A DNA stretch of 64,000 nt, from NCBI GenBank assembly GCA_030374805.1, contig JARGSG010000021.1, positions 62,001-126,000 on the forward strand. Reading direction: 5' to 3'. How positions within the stretch are numbered: the first letter of the stretch is position 1; each line of letters begins with the position of its first letter. Shown in pieces: positions 20,335-31,200 of this stretch. Below the pieces are notes generated by a model. That model made no database searches and was not told the DNA's origin. It was given only the letters and a program-made list of their open reading frames with translations. Source of the stretch: Gracilaria gracilis. Lineage: Eukaryota; Rhodophyta; Florideophyceae; Gracilariales; Gracilariaceae. Both the position numbers and the translations under genes were made by a program.

Positions 20335-22073
20335 GTTAAGTTAAGGCTGGACATCCAGTGTATCAGTGTATCGGGGCCGTCAGGACCGTCGACGACAAGA
20401 CAGAGTTGGGTTGGGAACGGATGAAAATCTGTTGTCAACTGACATCAACTCATAGCATGTTGTTCAATTAATTGAACTGACAACTCCCTGACTGCAACTC
20501 GTTGCAAATCGCAATCCACGGTTGCAGTTTTTAAACAAGTCCTCGCAATCGCAACTGCCCTTATTGCTACCACAAATATTGAAAAACTCCGAGACATTCC
20601 CTTGACGCTAAACGATACTAACGCTGTAGGACTTGACATGTTGAACGATGATCGTCGTTCTGGCTGACAATCGATTGTTCTTTCAAACAGATCCCGTATT
20701 GCTTAGCACTGTCATGTACGTGTAGCCGCGCAACAGATTGGTCCTCCACTGTCATTTTTGCCCGCATCATTTCGATACCGCCATCAGAGATCCAACCGCA
20801 GTCTTGGCGTGCTGATAGACAAAACATGGCAATTGATTGTGCGGTTGCAAAGGAGCCTGCAGCAAGGGGCGCCAATTTCTTTGACACAACGCCGCGATCT
20901 GGGGCCACAGCCGAACAGACGAGAACAAAGAGACCGATCACGTTCGGTTTCACTGTGGGCAAACCAACTGCTGGCTTGTGTAGAAGTACTCCCTGTTGCA
21001 CAAGAATGAAAAACAAATCGATGGTGTATATATGGTAGAACAATGGGCGTCTCTGGCCTTGTTTGAGCGAGAGGGCTAGCATTAATGACAGCGCTCCCAA
21101 CATCGAGAAGAGGTGGCAGTCGATAGAAAGATATCGCGATAGATACAGCACATGACGCGCTCCCCACAACGGACAAAGGAAGACAGCGCTCACTAAAATG
21201 TCATATTTTCTCTTACGGTTCATGTATCATACGTTGGTAGATACAGAGGACTGCGATGCAAGAAAGATCTGTGGGAAAAGATGATCAGTGCCAATAAGCA
21301 CTTTGAAGGAACAATGGTATCATAAGCACATCATTGTTTCATGACGAATATCAAACTGGTCAATACAAGCTTAGGTGTGCAGTATGCACCGCCGATGCGA
21401 TCTGCTTATTAACAAATCGGGGAACAGTTTTAAACCAACGGCAAACAGTCGCATGCTGCGCAAAGTGTTTAAAGCTACTGCGTGAAGCACTGAGTTTTGA
21501 ACGCAGTCGCGAGAGCGGCTGGTAGCACCGAAGCGTATTGCTTCATGATTACAGTGAGGTTTTCGAGAGTGTGTTGTTCGGGACTCGAGACTTGTCAAAT
21601 TTGCATGCAAGTTGAACTGCAAATTAAAGGCAGTGCGGTGCGGAGACAATGGGCAGCGACATACAGGGACAGGGTTTAACGACAGACGTCTCCTTCTTTG
21701 TTCGTGTACGGCAAACAAATGACTCTCGAGAACATAACCGAAAGCAGATGTAACGGACGCAGTTGTTAAAAACGTTACGGAATGAGCATCGTTTGCCAAA
21801 TGGAGAGATGTGCGCGAGCGATCAAATGGGCGCGTTTCAAGTTTTTGATGGCAGAAAGAACAGTTGGAGACATACACACACATGCGGGATGGACGCAATC
21901 GATATCAGACTGTAGGAGGCGGATTTGGGGATCGCGGTGCTCTGCAGAGCTTGTGCATGATTGGGGATGTTCGAGTGGCGGCAGCGGCAGTTAATGCGGG
22001 CGGCGGGTGGGGTATGTACGCATGTGATACGAAAGCGAGCGGGTGCCAACGGCGATGCAAGTGGGCGCAAAAG

Positions 22074-22080
22074 TATAAAA
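22074..22080 (+). promoter_or_regulatory. TATA box of the C2H2 zinc-finger gene
   Basis: TATAAAA followed by GGCGAG, 153 bp before the ATG at 22227. Confidence 0.65.
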
Positions 22081-22226
22081 GGCGAGCGGTGGCGGCTGGC
22101 AGACGGCAGCACTCTCGCGCAGGTAGGTGCTCACGCAACACGGAGGCGGTGGACTGTCGAGAGGCGAGAGGCGTGGGAGACGAGCGAGAGCGGGAGCGTA
22201 GAGGCGGCAGGACATAAGAGCGGCGA

Positions 22227-22751
22227 ATGACGGCTGAATGGAGCTATGGGATGCGAGACAGCTGGCATCGATCGCGGGCAATGGAGAGCCGCAAGCAGCC
22301 TAAGGGATCGAAGGGCATCGCACCGGGGCTGCTCCACCGCATGAGCGTGGACTACCTGCTGAACGAGGAGGAGCGCGGGCCGGCGGCGGGGGCGTCAGGC
22401 GGCGCGGGCTGCAGCAGCAGCTGCAGCGGCAAGGAGGAGAACAAGAAGGCGGCGATCGGCAAGAGCGGGGGGAAGGAGAAGGCGCAGCGACGGTTCAGGT
22501 GCGAGCGGTGCGGGTTGGGGTTCGGGATGCGGTCCAACCTGAAGCGGCACATTGCGACGGTGCACGAGCAGCGGCGCGTGTTCCGCTGCGACCTGTGCGG
22601 CGCGGCGTTCGGGCTCAAGCAGAACCTGTGCACGCACGTGCGCGTCAAGCACCACAAGGTGCGCGCCTTTCAGTGCGAGGTGTGCCGCTTCTGCTTCGGT
22701 TACAAGCAGGTGCTGCAGAACCACCGCCGCTCCATCCACGGGCTCATGTGA
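22227..22751 (+). CDS. C2H2 zinc-finger protein, three fingers
   Basis: About 174 residues, with a basic and Gly/Ser-rich N-terminal half and three tandem C2H2 fingers filling residues 90-172. Finger 1 is RCERCGLGFGMRSNLKRHIATVH, written C-x2-C ... H-x4-H. Finger 2 is CDLC ... HVRVKH and finger 3 is CEVC ... HRRSIH. Each ends in H-x4-H, and the linkers EQRRVF and HKVRAF are shorter than TGEKP. It is probably a nuclear DNA-binding regulator of unknown targets. The first ATG after the TATA box is 22227; an ATG at 22281 is an alternative start. The PP2C gene begins 266 bp downstream on the same strand, after a C-rich, nearly pure CCACC tract. Confidence 0.85.
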   Translation: MTAEWSYGMRDSWHRSRAMESRKQPKGSKGIAPGLLHRMSVDYLLNEEERGPAAGASGGAGCSSSCSGKEENKKAAIGKSGGKEKAQRRFRCERCGLGFGMRSNLKRHIATVHEQRRVFRCDLCGAAFGLKQNLCTHVRVKHHKVRAFQCEVCRFCFGYKQVLQNHRRSIHGLM

Positions 22752-23017
22752 GCTGTCAGCCCCCCCTTACAGCCCGCGCTCCGCGCGCCGCGCGCCACAC
22801 CTGCCTGCCGTGGCCCCCTGTGCCAAGTGCGCCCACTCCCCCCCCTCACCCCTCACCCCTCCCCTCCCGACGCGCACTCGTCCCCCGCCACCCCCCTCCC
22901 CCCACACCACCACCACCCTCCCACCCGCACCTCCCATTCTTTTCCGCCTCCTTCTTCCTCACCTCACCCCCACCCCCTCCCCTCTCTAACACCCCCAACC
23001 CCCAAACACCTCCCACC

Positions 23018-24658
23018 ATGTTCCGCCGCATCCGCGCACGCAGCCGCGCCCGCCGCGCAAAGCACCCGTCGCCCACCCGCTCTCCCGACGCGCCGCCCGC
23101 CGCGCACCAGCTGCTCATGCACTCGCAGCAACCGCTACCCCACCCGCCCGCCATCGAGCTTCCGCGCCGCTCGCGCACCCCGTCCGACTCCACGCCGCTC
23201 ATCATGCGCTCGCCCTCGCTGCCGCACTCCATGTCGCAGTCGGAGGTGCACGCCGTGCGCGCGCGCACCGACATCGGCACCGCCAACGACACCTCCGCGC
23301 GTGTGTACCCGGACACCATACACCGTCCGGCGCCCGTGCACCCGCCCGACGCCATGTCCATAGCCGACCACAACCGCCGCCTCTCGCTGGACGGTGAGCT
23401 GCCGCCGAATGCCATCCGCCCCGATGACCCCAACCACGAGCTTGAGGAGGAGACGTTGCGCGAGGGTTTGATCGACTTCATTCCGGACGCTTTCACCAAG
23501 CCCATCGACGTGTCCGCCTGCTCCAAGGCCGGTTGGGAACCCTTGCGCGACTCGGCCATACCCGTGGCCCCCATGCACACCGTCGAGGTCCGGAAGGAGA
23601 ATCAGGACGCCTTTTGTGCCTTGGCCCCGTTCGTGATTGTGCCCACGTCGCCCAGTGATACCAAGGGCCAGCGTCAAATCTTTCTCGGAGTGTTTGACGG
23701 ACACGGTGCGGAGGGACGCCCAATAGCTCATTATGCTCGCGATTTTATCGTCGCTACAGCCCGTGAGGCCGCCCCTTCGCTCGCGTACGCCCACTCCCAC
23801 AAACAATACCCGGTCCCTGCTCAGCTACATCGCGACCGTCTCAACGTGCTCCGCGCCGCTTTCTCGCGCGCGGAGCGCGCGCTTACTGAATCGGACCCGC
23901 TCATTGACCACGTGTTTTCCGGCACCACTGCCGTCGTGTCGTGGATGTTTGGGCGCGATGTGTACACCGCGTGGACTGGAGACTCGAGGTGCGTGATTGG
24001 AAGAGTGTGGTCCGGCGAACATGGACGTGTTCGCTTCAAGGCCATAGATCTCAGTCATGACCAAAAACCCACCCGTGTGGACGAGAAACGGCGCGTGCGC
24101 GCCGCTGGCGGGCGAATTGCTAGATGGCACAGAAATTCGGGGCCGTTGCGTGTGTGGTTGCCGCGTGACTGGACGCCCGGACTGGCTATGACGCGCAGCA
24201 TTGGTGATACCGTGCTGAGCGAGTATGGTGTGAGCCCGGTTCCGGAGGTTTCGTTCACAACTTTGGGGGCACATGATAGCTTTATTGTACTTGCAAGCGA
24301 TGGGGTGTGGGAGTTTATGACCAGTCAGGAAGTGGTGGAGTTCATCGGACGAATGCGGAGAGAAGGGCGAAGTGCTAATGACGCTGCAGAGGCTCTTGTA
24401 CGGGAGGCTGTACGAAGGTGGCGGCGCAACGAGGTCGTTGTGGATGACACAACGGCTGTAGTAGTATGGCTGGCACTGGAAGATGACGGGGAGGATGATA
24501 AGAAATCAAGCGACTCGCCGTTGTCAAGACATAGAAGAATGTTCTCGATGGCGAGAGCAAAGGTCGGGAAACATCATCCGCCCGGTGTGCATATTGTGTG
24601 CGATGACGGACACCTCGCCGAGTTTCATTGTAAGAATGATCTTTTGCAAGGCATGTGA
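23018..24658 (+). CDS. PP2C-type protein serine/threonine phosphatase
   Basis: About 546 residues. The N-terminal 190 are basic and Pro/Ser-rich. The PPM domain follows with all metal-binding motifs: RKENQDAFC, GVFDGHGAEG, the SGTTAVVSWMF strand, WTGDSRCVIG, LSHDQKPTRVDEKRRVRAAGG, MTRSIGDTVL, and LASDGVWEFMTSQEVVEF. A Mg/Mn-dependent enzyme removing phosphate from Ser/Thr is expected. Sequence such as LSHDQKP, AGGRIARW and DGVWEFM recalls plant group E PP2Cs. The ATG at 23018 has a CACCATG context. The frame is open upstream to 22499, but that stretch overlaps the zinc-finger gene and is not homologous. Confidence 0.92.
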   Translation: MFRRIRARSRARRAKHPSPTRSPDAPPAAHQLLMHSQQPLPHPPAIELPRRSRTPSDSTPLIMRSPSLPHSMSQSEVHAVRARTDIGTANDTSARVYPDTIHRPAPVHPPDAMSIADHNRRLSLDGELPPNAIRPDDPNHELEEETLREGLIDFIPDAFTKPIDVSACSKAGWEPLRDSAIPVAPMHTVEVRKENQDAFCALAPFVIVPTSPSDTKGQRQIFLGVFDGHGAEGRPIAHYARDFIVATAREAAPSLAYAHSHKQYPVPAQLHRDRLNVLRAAFSRAERALTESDPLIDHVFSGTTAVVSWMFGRDVYTAWTGDSRCVIGRVWSGEHGRVRFKAIDLSHDQKPTRVDEKRRVRAAGGRIARWHRNSGPLRVWLPRDWTPGLAMTRSIGDTVLSEYGVSPVPEVSFTTLGAHDSFIVLASDGVWEFMTSQEVVEFIGRMRREGRSANDAAEALVREAVRRWRRNEVVVDDTTAVVVWLALEDDGEDDKKSSDSPLSRHRRMFSMARAKVGKHHPPGVHIVCDDGHLAEFHCKNDLLQGM

Positions 24659-25621
24659 GGAATGGGTTGCTTTTACTTTTGTTCTTTTGTTTTTGTTAAT
24701 GAGCGCGGGTGTGTGTTTTATGCAGAGTAAAGAGTGGATATTGAATCGTGGCGGACGCGGAGGACTAGTGTTGACGGACGCGGCGATGGAACTTTTACGA
24801 ATTGGATACTTGTGTGGCACTTTAATGAGCGGACGGAGGTGGTAATGAGTTGGCTGTATTTATGAGGGTGGAGACAAGTCCGTCATACACAAGTGAGCTT
24901 TTGTTGGGCAGGCTGCTGCGTTGCAGAGGCGCTTTCGCAAATGGAAGCTGGGCGCATAGGGTTTTGTGTGGTGGGTGTGGCTCGCGCTATGATTTGTAAG
25001 TTAAGATTAGATAGAACCCAAAGGCTAAGCTGTGTTTCAAAGCTGAGCACGCCGCGCTGTGTGGTCACGAATAAATGGCTCGCTGTAACGAGGAAGGCCG
25101 CGGGCGAAGAAAAGCTCAGCGCTTCCACGCAATGAAGTCGTCGAGCTAATACGTCTCGAGCGAAGCGGCCCACGCCGTGGTGATCGTTACAACTACCCTT
25201 GGTAACTTTAGCGCCATGCGGAAGTCGAGACCGCGAAGATGGCGCCTTAGGGCGGCGCTCTTGACGCAGCGTGCGGCGGCGGCGCGATGCACGACGAATG
25301 ACGTCAAGCACGCAGTTGTGTCATGACGTGCTTCCAATTGTACACCATTTCTCTCTGCGGCCAAGCGCGCGGCATTACCCGCGACGTGGCGCGCAGAGTC
25401 GCACTTGGCCGCTGCCCATTGGCGGAGAACAACAACGTCCCTACACGTGTACAGCGCCGAATTTGGACGAGCAACCGAGCCATCATGCGTTGATCATCTT
25501 TGCCGCCGACGCGATGCGCGCGAATCAGCTCACCGCCTCCAATGCGCTCGCTGTTCTTGAACTGAGCTTGCAAGGGCGGAGGTCGACCGAGATCAAACAT
25601 TGCCCCCGTTTCTTATTCGGC
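24659..25621. other. Intergenic region, PP2C to small ORF
   Basis: AT-richer 3' DNA, then a GC-richer upstream region of the small ORF. A one-mismatch copy of the scattered 11-mer (TACCCTTGGTA) lies at 25194-25204. No gene is supported. Confidence 0.5.
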
Positions 25622-25855
25622 ATGGCTGCTGCTGCTCAGCAAGCTGTGGTCGACGGCTCCACTTCGCCTCCGGTGCTAACCGCTACACATTGCATCTCGC
25701 TCGCTGACCAACCTGGTGACGACAAAGAGCTTGTACACGAGCATGTCGTGAAGACCCCCGCATCCGATAGATTTAACGGCGTCCTTAAAGCAATTGATGC
25801 CCTACAAGCGGACGTTTCCGAGTATCTCACACGGCACATAAACAGCTCTTCGTGA
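25622..25855 (+). CDS. Small protein, possibly a GON7-like KEOPS subunit
   Basis: 77 residues from the ATG at 25622 (GGCATGGCT). The C-terminal half, KTPASDRFNGVLKAIDALQADVSEYLT (given here only as its key pattern: RFxGVLxxIxxLQxDVxxYL), resembles the conserved helix of GON7, the small KEOPS subunit used in t6A tRNA modification. The match rests on a few residues and could be chance. The frame is open upstream to 25271 but that part looks like noise. It is convergent with the membrane-anchored gene that ends at 25871, only 15 bp away. Confidence 0.4.
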   Translation: MAAAAQQAVVDGSTSPPVLTATHCISLADQPGDDKELVHEHVVKTPASDRFNGVLKAIDALQADVSEYLTRHINSSS

Positions 25856-25870
25856 GTTGTCGTTGCATTT

Positions 25871-26911
25871 TTACTCTTGTACTACGCGTTTTCTAGGATC
25901 CATTAACTCTGTCATGCTCGGAGTGTTACGATCCGTGAACAGCTGATCAACTGAGATTGCGATCATCTTCATGGGTTGTCGTTCTTCATTTTCCCCCTCG
26001 TTGCTGTATTGATACAATGGTGTTGGAAACCAGAATGGTGCGATTGCGGTGTTCATGTTCAGCTTGCCATCGTGGATTGAATTATCACTCTCTGGGAACG
26101 TTTCGATCACTAAAGTTTCAACTGTCTCACTTCTCTTCACGTTCTTTAAAAACTTCATCGCGGTGATGAGAGTTTCGTCTTGGACCAGTTTGTAGGCGAC
26201 CAGCATGTCAGTGTCATTTGGAAATCGATCTTCAAACACGTCCATCTTCACGAACTGAACATCAATACCTTCAAAGCCGCTAGTCCTCTCTCCGATGCAA
26301 GTCAGTTTCACCATTCGGAACTCCTCTCTGAGCTTTTTCACAATATGTGGCAACCATGCAGCATCCCGTTCACATCCGATATTCACCACACTGATCGCGT
26401 TTGTCACCTTAATGGCTCGATAAACGCCCTTGCAAACCAGATGAAACGGCCGTTCGCATCCGATCCAGCCCCCACTTTGCAATGCAGTGAAAATGGACGG
26501 GCGTTCACGAACCATTGTTTGCGGAACACTTTCGATCAACCAGTGTGAAGGCAATGAAGTAAGCATGGTGCTTGCAAAAGATGGTATCCAAGAAGACCCT
26601 TCATGTACATTAGTTTTCTCTCCATTCTCCTGAATGCGGGGAAACGGTAACGGCCCTTCTGGAATTGGTTCTTCGAATGAGTCCACTATCTGTGGGTTCT
26701 CGATGCTTACTGGTTGAGCAAACCATGCCACTGGCTGAGTCGATATTGAAGACGGGGTGAATGAACGTCTTGAACGATGAAGCGGCGTCTTTCGTAACGT
26801 TTTGAAAAACACTACTACGCTTATGGCAAACAGTAGAGCTGGGAACCAAGTTGTGAGACTGGTATGTCCATTGTGCCTTCGACGCCGACGCTCATGCTTT
26901 CTCCGACCCAT
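25871..26911 (-). CDS. Single-pass membrane protein, methyltransferase-like lumenal domain
   Basis: About 346 residues with a very basic N-terminus (RRKHERRRRRH) and one hydrophobic segment at about residues 21-38, so type II topology in the secretory pathway is likely. A Rossmann-like region follows about residue 165: ISVVNIGCERDAAWLPHIV (motif I-like), then VKLTCIGERT, VQFVKMDVFED and DMLVAYKLVQDETL, the order expected of a SAM-dependent methyltransferase. Motif I is not a standard GxGxG, so this is inference; substrate unknown. The ATG at 26911 is in frame and the first. Confidence 0.55.
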   Translation of the reverse strand: MGRRKHERRRRRHNGHTSLTTWFPALLFAISVVVFFKTLRKTPLHRSRRSFTPSSISTQPVAWFAQPVSIENPQIVDSFEEPIPEGPLPFPRIQENGEKTNVHEGSSWIPSFASTMLTSLPSHWLIESVPQTMVRERPSIFTALQSGGWIGCERPFHLVCKGVYRAIKVTNAISVVNIGCERDAAWLPHIVKKLREEFRMVKLTCIGERTSGFEGIDVQFVKMDVFEDRFPNDTDMLVAYKLVQDETLITAMKFLKNVKRSETVETLVIETFPESDNSIHDGKLNMNTAIAPFWFPTPLYQYSNEGENEERQPMKMIAISVDQLFTDRNTPSMTELMDPRKRVVQE

Positions 26912-27219
26912 GTGTTGAACAGACGTTTGAACGAAAGCTTTGGGACCATTTCAGATGTGCTGCAGTACAGACGGCGAACAGCAGACCGTCGGTGTTTGTT
27001 GAAACGCAACGCTCATTTGATTAATTTTCTGTGAGAGTGAGGTGAGTTGCCCTTGCAGATGTGGAAGAAAAAATGCAATCCAGAACGAAAGATATGACTT
27101 GCATTTGAACAGTTATGACGTTTTACTTGTTTAGAAGGACTGGTATATGAGGAAGAAAGGAGTGCTAACGGTCTACAAAAAGAGTTGTGTTTGGTGAGAG
27201 AATTATGGCTAAGGTGAGG
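26912..27219. other. Short intergenic region between minus-strand genes
   Basis: AT-richer than the flanking genes; nothing specific is seen. Confidence 0.5.
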
Positions 27220-28266
27220 TCAAAAGCGTAGCTGTGGTTTTCTGTCCGAGCGGTTGGCGTTGGCGTCTTTCTCCACGGCGCGCGCAATCATGAGCGCTGC
27301 CTGTTCAAGCTTCCTCCGCCTCCTCATGCCGAACAAGCCCCTGAAGAAGTTACGCAGGCCGCGTGCACGAAAGTCATACATTTGCGAAGCTTGTTTAAAG
27401 TCAGACGGCTTCATCGGTAGGGTGGGAGGAATGGATTGATGTAATGGTTTAGTTTCGGTTTCAGTTTGAGTCAAAGGCAATGGCAGTGCCGTGTCTGGCG
27501 GACGAGCGTAGAGGAAGACCTCGAGACTGACGGATGCAGTATATTTTTGCACTTGAGCGTCTCTGGTCTTGACATATCCTTTGGATGCGAAGTTGTTCAA
27601 CAACGGAAGCTGACGATCAATCTGTAGCAGATGCTGTAGAGTGGTGTCAACGGAAGCAACTATGTGGGTGCGAGTGTTGGTCATGCGCAAGGCTTCGATG
27701 CGAATGTGCGTGTCGGCACCGTGCTCTGGTCCATATGACAGTAGCTCGCCGCCGGCTTGACGTTCATGTGGAGTGCCAGAGCGGTAGAAGTCAACCCAAA
27801 TGCCGTTCCAGAGATAACGCAATGACACGACACAGTCACCGATGACGGAAAGGCGAGCAGCATTGAGAATTCCGCGGGAAGAAACGCGGACGGTTGCGCG
27901 CAAAGTGGCGAGCTCGGGGGTGTGTGGGGCGGCGAGAATGCTGATGTCGGTGTCCGATATGTCGATGTTGTGGCGCAGCGAGGAGCACAACTCGGAATAG
28001 GTGAGTGGGATGGTGGCGAGGATGTTGTGCTTGCTGAGCAGACGCAGAGTTATTGGTGTGGAGGGCGGGCAGGAGGGAACAATGAGGGCGGTTGCGAAGT
28101 TGGGAAAGGAGGTGTGTTCGGTCTGCACGGAGACGTGCTGCGAGGGCACGGAGAGCTGGATGCAATGCGGGCGACGACGGGCGCGCTCCAGGCGGAAGGA
28201 GAGACGCAGGCAGGTGGGCTGATGACAGTGGTCGTTGTGGGAGGTGACGAGCGCGGTGGACTGCAT
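27220..28266 (-). CDS. Hypothetical protein, possibly beta-sandwich (C2-like)
   Basis: About 348 residues. I do not recognise the family. The first 250 residues alternate hydrophobic strands and polar turns with a motif LRYLWNGIWVDFYRSGTPHERQAGGEL, shown here only to its first part LRYLWNGIWVDFYRSG. Strands such as LRLSFRLERAR and ALIVPSCPP suggest a beta-sandwich of C2-like type. The C-terminal 60 residues are basic and helical (FRGLFGMRRRRKLEQAALMIARA). No signal peptide or membrane segment. Codon use resembles the neighbouring genes and there is no internal stop, so it is probably real. Confidence 0.55.
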   Translation of the reverse strand: MQSTALVTSHNDHCHQPTCLRLSFRLERARRRPHCIQLSVPSQHVSVQTEHTSFPNFATALIVPSCPPSTPITLRLLSKHNILATIPLTYSELCSSLRHNIDISDTDISILAAPHTPELATLRATVRVSSRGILNAARLSVIGDCVVSLRYLWNGIWVDFYRSGTPHERQAGGELLSYGPEHGADTHIRIEALRMTNTRTHIVASVDTTLQHLLQIDRQLPLLNNFASKGYVKTRDAQVQKYTASVSLEVFLYARPPDTALPLPLTQTETETKPLHQSIPPTLPMKPSDFKQASQMYDFRARGLRNFFRGLFGMRRRRKLEQAALMIARAVEKDANANRSDRKPQLRF

Positions 28267-31200
28267 GGCGGCGGGCGGCGATGCGGAAGGTAAGATGGGC
28301 GGAGGGGGAGAAGGGTTGCGGGAGCACGACGGGGCGCGGTTTAATAGCGCGGCGGAGGGGGTGGGGACGGCGCGCGGTTCTGGCGGGGATGCGATGTGGA
28401 GGAGGCGGCGCGCACGCTGAGACTCGTGACGTGGCGCGGCGCTCGCGAGATGGCGGCGCGTGTTGTGTAATCAGCGGCGAGGCGCAATTTTCGGCTCTTC
28501 GCTTCGTGCGCGGCGCGCCAGAAGCGGCGGCGCCGCTTCCCGCCGTTGGGCGCGGCCGCGCGCGCAGAGACGACTGCGCGCGTTCCCGGCGCGGCGGTGC
28601 GGCCGTTGGCGCCACGTTGGGGTTGCCGTTGCCGCCGCGCCTCGGGCGCGGAATGCGGCTCATGCCGCTTCGCCGCCGCCGTCCACGTTGCGACTGGCGG
28701 CCGGCGCGCGCTGCGAGCGGTGCGCATGAGCTGCTCTTGTTGCGCTTGCGTCTGCTCGCGCTTGTTCCTCTTGCCGTCGCGAGACGCGTGCCGCTGCTTC
28801 TACGAAGGTATCTCGTAACTATTATCTGTACATTCCCGCCGCTTCTTCCGTCTGGCGGTTTGGCGTGCCCGTGCTGGGGCCTTTGTGCCCGCTTGCGCCA
28901 ACAGTCGCCGCTTGCTGATGATGTTTGTTACCAACGTGCGGCACGTAATTCCTGCCCGTCGCGCTTTGTCGCGCGCCCGAGCGCGCTTGTTCAATCAACT
29001 CGCGCTTCGCTGCTATCTAACTCACTTGTTCGCGTCCTTCGCATCAAACTTACCCCCGAGCGGCTCGGCCGTTTTCCGGCGCAGTTTTCCGCCGTGTCCG
29101 GCGCTGCGCTGGCGTATCTCCTGATCCACACCGTTTTCGCGGTGGCGAGCTGCATGCTTGTACTGTAGATAGGTACAAGCTGTATCTGTATGTGTAGCGT
29201 TACATTCATCGCGCTGTCATTGTTGCTGCCGCCGTTGCCAAGCACCTGCCTTTCTTCTCGTGCATGCGCCGCAATTCTCGCGTCGCCTTATACTCGCTTG
29301 CTCTCACATGACACCGTGAAGCCGCCGCCCTTGACACTTGCGCGTACTCTGTACACGCAGAGCAACGGCTGCGTCTGTTTTGCGTCAAGCGCCGTGCGCG
29401 AAACAACTCATCTCGAGTCTTTTCGCAGTCGGTTGGCGCGGCTGGCGATTGTACTGTCTTCCACGCTCTTCACTGTCTTGAATTGCGCATCGCCTTTGCC
29501 AATGCAAGGCTGCACCGTGGCACTTTCGCCCAGCTTGTGCCTGTGCCGCCGTTACTGAGCAAACCGGAAGCGGTTGACTCAGCCACGAACCAAAGTTTCT
29601 CCAGTCAGTGCTGACTGTGAATTGTGAGCACGCGAGAGTATAGGTAGACGCGCCTTTTCGGACAGAGATCTCGCAGTTACCGAGCCGCATTCAGACGCAT
29701 CACTATCTGATTGATTCTTCCTAACGTGTGAGCTCCACACCTTACGAAAACTCAGTGTCCACGTCTCTGAGATTGTCTGGCCGCACACTCCTTTTGTTCT
29801 CAGTCGTTTCTCACGAAATATACCTCTGCGCGAGCATCTCAACGTCAATTCAGGACTCGGCGATGTTGCAAGAGATGCAAAACCTTCACCGCTTCAGATC
29901 CATTGAAGCACGTCTCATGTACGAAGGTACTTACGAGAGGTGCAACATTTGTACAGTATGGGATACGATAAAATCAACGTCACACACTAAATTATACCTA
30001 ATGTGCAACGTTGCATGAGGTAGGCTAACCATCTGGAACAAAAGTCCCAAGACACGCAAGTGTGCCGCCCAGTTGCAGGCTTTTAGCCACACACCATTCA
30101 CACTTGACAGAATGGCAGTCGCGACTGGTGGTGCTTATGGTTCTAGAAGTTGAGTTTGAACGGGTGTCGTGCACTTGACAGATAATCTCTATCATGGTTC
30201 ACGAATGCAGCAGAGTAGAATCGGATATCCTTCTTGCGTCTAGAAACCTTGACCGTCATGTGGCATAAATGTTCAAGGAGCACATGAAGCTCTTTTGCTT
30301 CTTTCATGAGTCGTGCACTTTTACCCGCACACTCAACTGTAAAATGCCACCATAGTAAGGTTATTATATAGTCGGCGGTACGGCAAGGTGTTGCAGAATC
30401 AATCAGAACTCATAAATTATGGATGCAAAAGCGTATACATTACTTATACATTGCTACTCAGATACCTCCACTCAACAGTTCAGATCTGAACCCAGATACT
30501 TTGGTTTCAAGTTCGTTCCTGAGCAGGGAGTGGGTCAACGTGGAGCAGCCAGCTGGATATCGTCAAGCGTTGCGATATTGTTCTTCTTTGCTAGCTTTCA
30601 TTTGAGCGTTATCATTTGGGACAGGAGTGACACGGCGAGGAAAAAATCTGAACATTGACCGTGTCACGTGCTTTCTCTATGCTCCTGAATTGACAACGAT
30701 TCACCGATTCTTCTTTGTGGTCTACCCTTGTACGAAGTTCGTAGATAATCCTCTCCCCAAGTATAGCCCAAGAACTTCAAACCCTGTTGTCTCATCACAA
30801 AGACACACTATGTTTCGCTCTCTTTCTCACTAGTCATATGTTGGACAGAAGAATCTATGGTGTGTGGCATGTTTGAACGAGATCGCTTCGTGAAGCGTTT
30901 GTCCGTGGGCAACCCAAGGTTACGCATTCACTGTCTTTCTTTATGGTAGTTCCCTCAAAAAGGCCAACAACTGTTGTGATTGGTGTCGAATCGGGGTGTA
31001 GGGTTGGCCCAAGGAGAGTGGTAAAGCCGATTGACAGCACTCCATTCTTTGTTGCCGTTCTTCTTCTTCTAGGCAGTGAGTAGGTTAGGACTTGGGATGT
31101 TCTTTGTCAAAATCGTCAAAGCGTCCAAAAATCAAGCAGGACTAGGTGTTTTTGTATTGGTATCCAGGCCTGTTCATCACCTGGGCATCATCAATAGAGG

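Larger units (their letters stand above)
19598..22226. other. Gene-poor divergent region with palindromic TACC/GGTA cluster
   Basis: No supported gene in 2.6 kb. A 123-codon frame at 19873-20244 has a short polar helical stretch but no known domain. At 20131-20260 there is a dense cluster of GGTACC, GTACCGTGTAC and TACCAACGGTA. A perfect 10-bp inverted repeat, TGCCTCGGCA/TGCCGAGGCA with a 1-nt spacer, lies at 20314-20334. Several TGCAA/TTGCA-rich motifs lie at 20490-20560. Confidence 0.5.

Noticed and set aside
22499-23017. Upstream extension of the PP2C frame
   Set aside because: Overlaps the zinc-finger coding region and a C-rich spacer; a good ATG with CACC context lies at 23018.
28281-29168. 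295-codon plus frame
   Set aside because: Arg/Ala/Leu-rich GC-driven frame over a promoter region; no domain, and the first half overlaps the divergent gene's leader.
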